Notes under the pieces: generated by a model
Database searches by the model: none
Told to the model about the DNA's origin: nothing
What the model saw: only the letters and a program-made list of their open reading frames with translations
Shown here: one piece after another, positions 6,300 to 7,418 of the stretch
Layout: the number at the start of each line of letters is the position of its first letter
Position numbering within the stretch: the first letter of the stretch is position 1
Source of the DNA: DATLFA01 sp039934635
GTDB lineage: Bacteria; Actinomycetota; Acidimicrobiia; Acidimicrobiales; WLNW01
NCBI GenBank assembly: GCA_039934635.1
Contig: JBDTLT010000259.1
Coordinates: forward strand, 1-7,418
Length of the DNA stretch: 7,418 nucleotides
Reading direction: 5' to 3'
Program-made: the position numbers and the translations under genes

Positions 6300-6603
6300 T
6301 CTGCCTCGCCCACATCACGCACACGTCGCTGGTGCTCGAGGCGTTGAGCAAGCCTTGGGCCGCCGAGGCACCGACCTCGACAGGCGGATGTGCCATAACG
6401 ACGTTGACAACCTGAGACACGTCGATCGCGTACACCGACCGCTGCTGAGCGTGACCTCAACGCGTCGATCGGCATTGTTGCTGTCGCATCCTTCGCGTCC
6501 GTTCACGCCTGGGAGGCCGAGCCGCCGTCCACCGCGTTGCTGAATTCGTGACGGACTACTAGGAAGTGAACTGACGGCGGATGGACCGCCCGAGGGGGTC
6601 CAG
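6300..6603. other. About 300 bases with no recognisable gene
   Basis: All frames here contain only open stretches without family resemblance. The best candidate is a minus-strand frame from GTG 6435, whose first 45 or so codons (containing VSQVVNVVMAHPPVEVGASA) look moderately protein-like, but it continues out of frame into the SRPBCC fragment and has no known relatives that I recognise. It could be a remnant of whatever replaced the 5' half of that gene. The right end holds the leader of the DUF1330 pair, including a small GGCGG/CCGCC hairpin (6576-6590) and its ribosome site GAGGGGG (6592-6598). Confidence 0.4.
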
Positions 6604-6918
6604 GTGGCTGACGACGAGGTTTTCATGTTCAACGCGCTGTGGTTGAAGGGCGACGAGGGGCGCCGGATGTACGCCGAGTACGGCCAGCGGGCCATGCAGT
6701 TGGTCGAGAGCCTCGGAGGGGCGGTGGACTATGTTCTTTCGCCCGTCGACATCGTCGACGACGACTTCTTGCCCGATGTGCTGGCGGTGATTCGTTACCC
6801 ATCACGCCGGGTCTTCGACGCCATGATGGCCAGCGATGAGTACCGGTCTTTCGCCGACCTCCGTACTCAGGCGGCCAGCCGGATGATTCTTACCGAGTGC
6901 AAGAAGGTCGAGTTTTGA
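6604..6918 (+). CDS. DUF1330-like small protein (first of tandem pair)
   Basis: The 104-residue product looks like a ferredoxin-like (dimeric alpha+beta barrel) protein of the DUF1330 type. It has a first strand VFMFNALWLK, a helix MYAEYGQRAMQLVESLGG, a second strand DYVLSPVDIV, a third strand DVLAVIRYPSRRVFDAM, then the DEYRSFADLR helix. The 'RYPSR..F..M..SDEY' pattern is the family's best mark. Members are cytoplasmic and mostly of unknown function. GTG 6604 is supported by GAGGGGG five bases before it. Its stop codon overlaps the TTG start of the second copy (TTGA), so translation is probably coupled. Confidence 0.75.
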   Translation: MADDEVFMFNALWLKGDEGRRMYAEYGQRAMQLVESLGGAVDYVLSPVDIVDDDFLPDVLAVIRYPSRRVFDAMMASDEYRSFADLRTQAASRMILTECKKVEF

Positions 6919-7253
6919 GCCCGGCCGGGCCAGCGACCGACTCGACGATCTACGTGCTCAACGTCTTGTGGTTCAAACCTGGGGGCGCCGAGCGATACGG
7001 GGACTACCTCGCGGCCAGCCGTCCCATTGTTGAAGCCTTCGGCGGCGAGTTTCTCGAGCCTTTCGTCGCGGTCGAGGCCTGGGAGGGCGAGATCGACGCC
7101 GACCTCATCTTCTACGGGCGGTATCCGTCGAGGGATGCGCTGTTGGCCATGTTGGCGAGCGACGAGTACCGGGCGATCTTCCATATCCGCCAGGAGGCCG
7201 TCGAGCGCGCGATGACGTCGATCTGTACTGCAGCGCGTACGCCGGCAAGCTGA
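6915..7253 (+). CDS. DUF1330-like small protein (second of tandem pair)
   Basis: The product has the same layout as its upstream neighbour: YVLNVLWFKPGGAERY corresponds to FMFNALWLKGDEGRRMY, RYPSRDALLAMLASDEYRAI to RYPSRRVFDAMMASDEYRSF, and both have an FGG or LGG turn after the first helix. They are clear paralogues from a local duplication, diverged enough to be old. I prefer TTG 6915 (112 residues): AGAAGG lies seven bases upstream and the start overlaps the previous stop as TTGA. GTG 6897 would add six residues but lies deeper inside the first gene. The pair may form a heterodimer, since this fold usually works as a dimer; that is inference. Confidence 0.78.
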   Translation: MSPAGPATDSTIYVLNVLWFKPGGAERYGDYLAASRPIVEAFGGEFLEPFVAVEAWEGEIDADLIFYGRYPSRDALLAMLASDEYRAIFHIRQEAVERAMTSICTAARTPAS

Positions 7254-7333
7254 CGATGGTCGTCGGCGGTTGCGAGCGAGCGCACGACGTCGATCGCCAC
7301 GCCCGCTGCCATTGCCAATCAACGGTCTTGTGG

Positions 7334-7351
7334 CGTCCGATTCCGCGGACG
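7334..7351 (-). terminator. Small hairpin after the right-edge minus-strand gene
   Basis: CGTCCG (7334-7339) and CGGACG (7346-7351) pair over six bases around an ATTCCG loop, five bases past the stop of the right-edge gene and between two convergent genes. No U-tract follows on either strand, so it is only a weak terminator candidate. Confidence 0.3.
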
Positions 7352-7356
7352 GCGGG

Positions 7357-7418
7357 TCAGGCTAGTGCGTCGACGAAGAGCCACTCTTCCGTGACCTGGA
7401 CCTGTTCACTGCGGGCGT
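7357..7418 (-). CDS. C-terminal end of an unidentified protein (partial, right edge)
   Basis: Reading leftward from the window edge, one frame gives about 20 residues ending EQVQVTEEWLFVDALA and a TGA at 7359-7357. The residue mix (amphipathic, WLF then VDAL) and GC-rich third positions look coding, while the other two minus frames hit early stops or give Ser/Arg-rich strings. The fragment is too short to assign a family. It converges on the DUF1330 pair, with about 100 bases of non-coding sequence between. Confidence 0.45.
   Translation of the reverse strand, partial: ARSEQVQVTEEWLFVDALA

Noticed and set aside
7252..7264. GACGA-TGG-TCGTC hairpin at the end of the second DUF1330 gene
   Set aside because: Three-base loop and five-base arms without a U-tract; too weak to call a terminator.

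Overview
The window is about 7.4 kb of high-GC DNA with GC-rich third codon positions, many GTG/TTG starts, and genes typical of free-living Actinobacteria: a discoidin-type lipoprotein, a membrane HD-GYP protein, a DM13 protein, SRPBCC proteins and DUF1330 proteins. An acidimicrobial actinobacterium (Ilumatobacter-like) is my best guess, but this is inference from family content only. No rRNA, tRNA, CRISPR array, insertion sequence or phage gene is visible.

Layout. A radical SAM protein runs leftward off the left edge (1-989). Divergent from it are a secreted lipoprotein with Fn3-like and F5/8-type C (discoidin) domains (1056-1883) and an eight-helix membrane HD-GYP phosphodiesterase (1939-3459). 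From 3491 to about 6300 everything recognisable is on the minus strand. In transcription order this is an N-terminally truncated SRPBCC fragment, a complete SRPBCC protein, a strong palindrome that probably ends that transcript, a 42-codon ORF resembling the start of a response-regulator receiver domain, a DM13 membrane-anchored protein that needs a frameshift and an amber codon to be bypassed, and a GrdB/PrdB-like protein with an in-frame UGA. Two tandem DUF1330 genes follow on the plus strand (6604-7253), then the C-terminus of a minus-strand gene at the right edge.

The main result is the GrdB-like gene at 4648-3491. Conventional gene calling would split it into a 151-codon ORF and a 227-codon ORF. 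The two are in the same frame, separated by a single UGA. That UGA sits exactly where this reductase family carries its redox selenocysteine or cysteine, giving U-P-L-C (residues 152-155). A short GC-rich stem-loop with a G at the second loop position begins 11 nt after the UGA, as expected of a bacterial SECIS. I read it as a selenoprotein of 385 residues.

The neighbourhood (about 4670-6300) also shows signs of gene decay: a broken DM13 gene, a short receiver-like ORF and an SRPBCC half-gene. This supplies the main alternative for the UGA (a nonsense mutation), but the UGA's exact position at the redox site argues strongly for selenocysteine. Nothing in the window encodes the Sec machinery, so its presence elsewhere in the genome is the decisive test.
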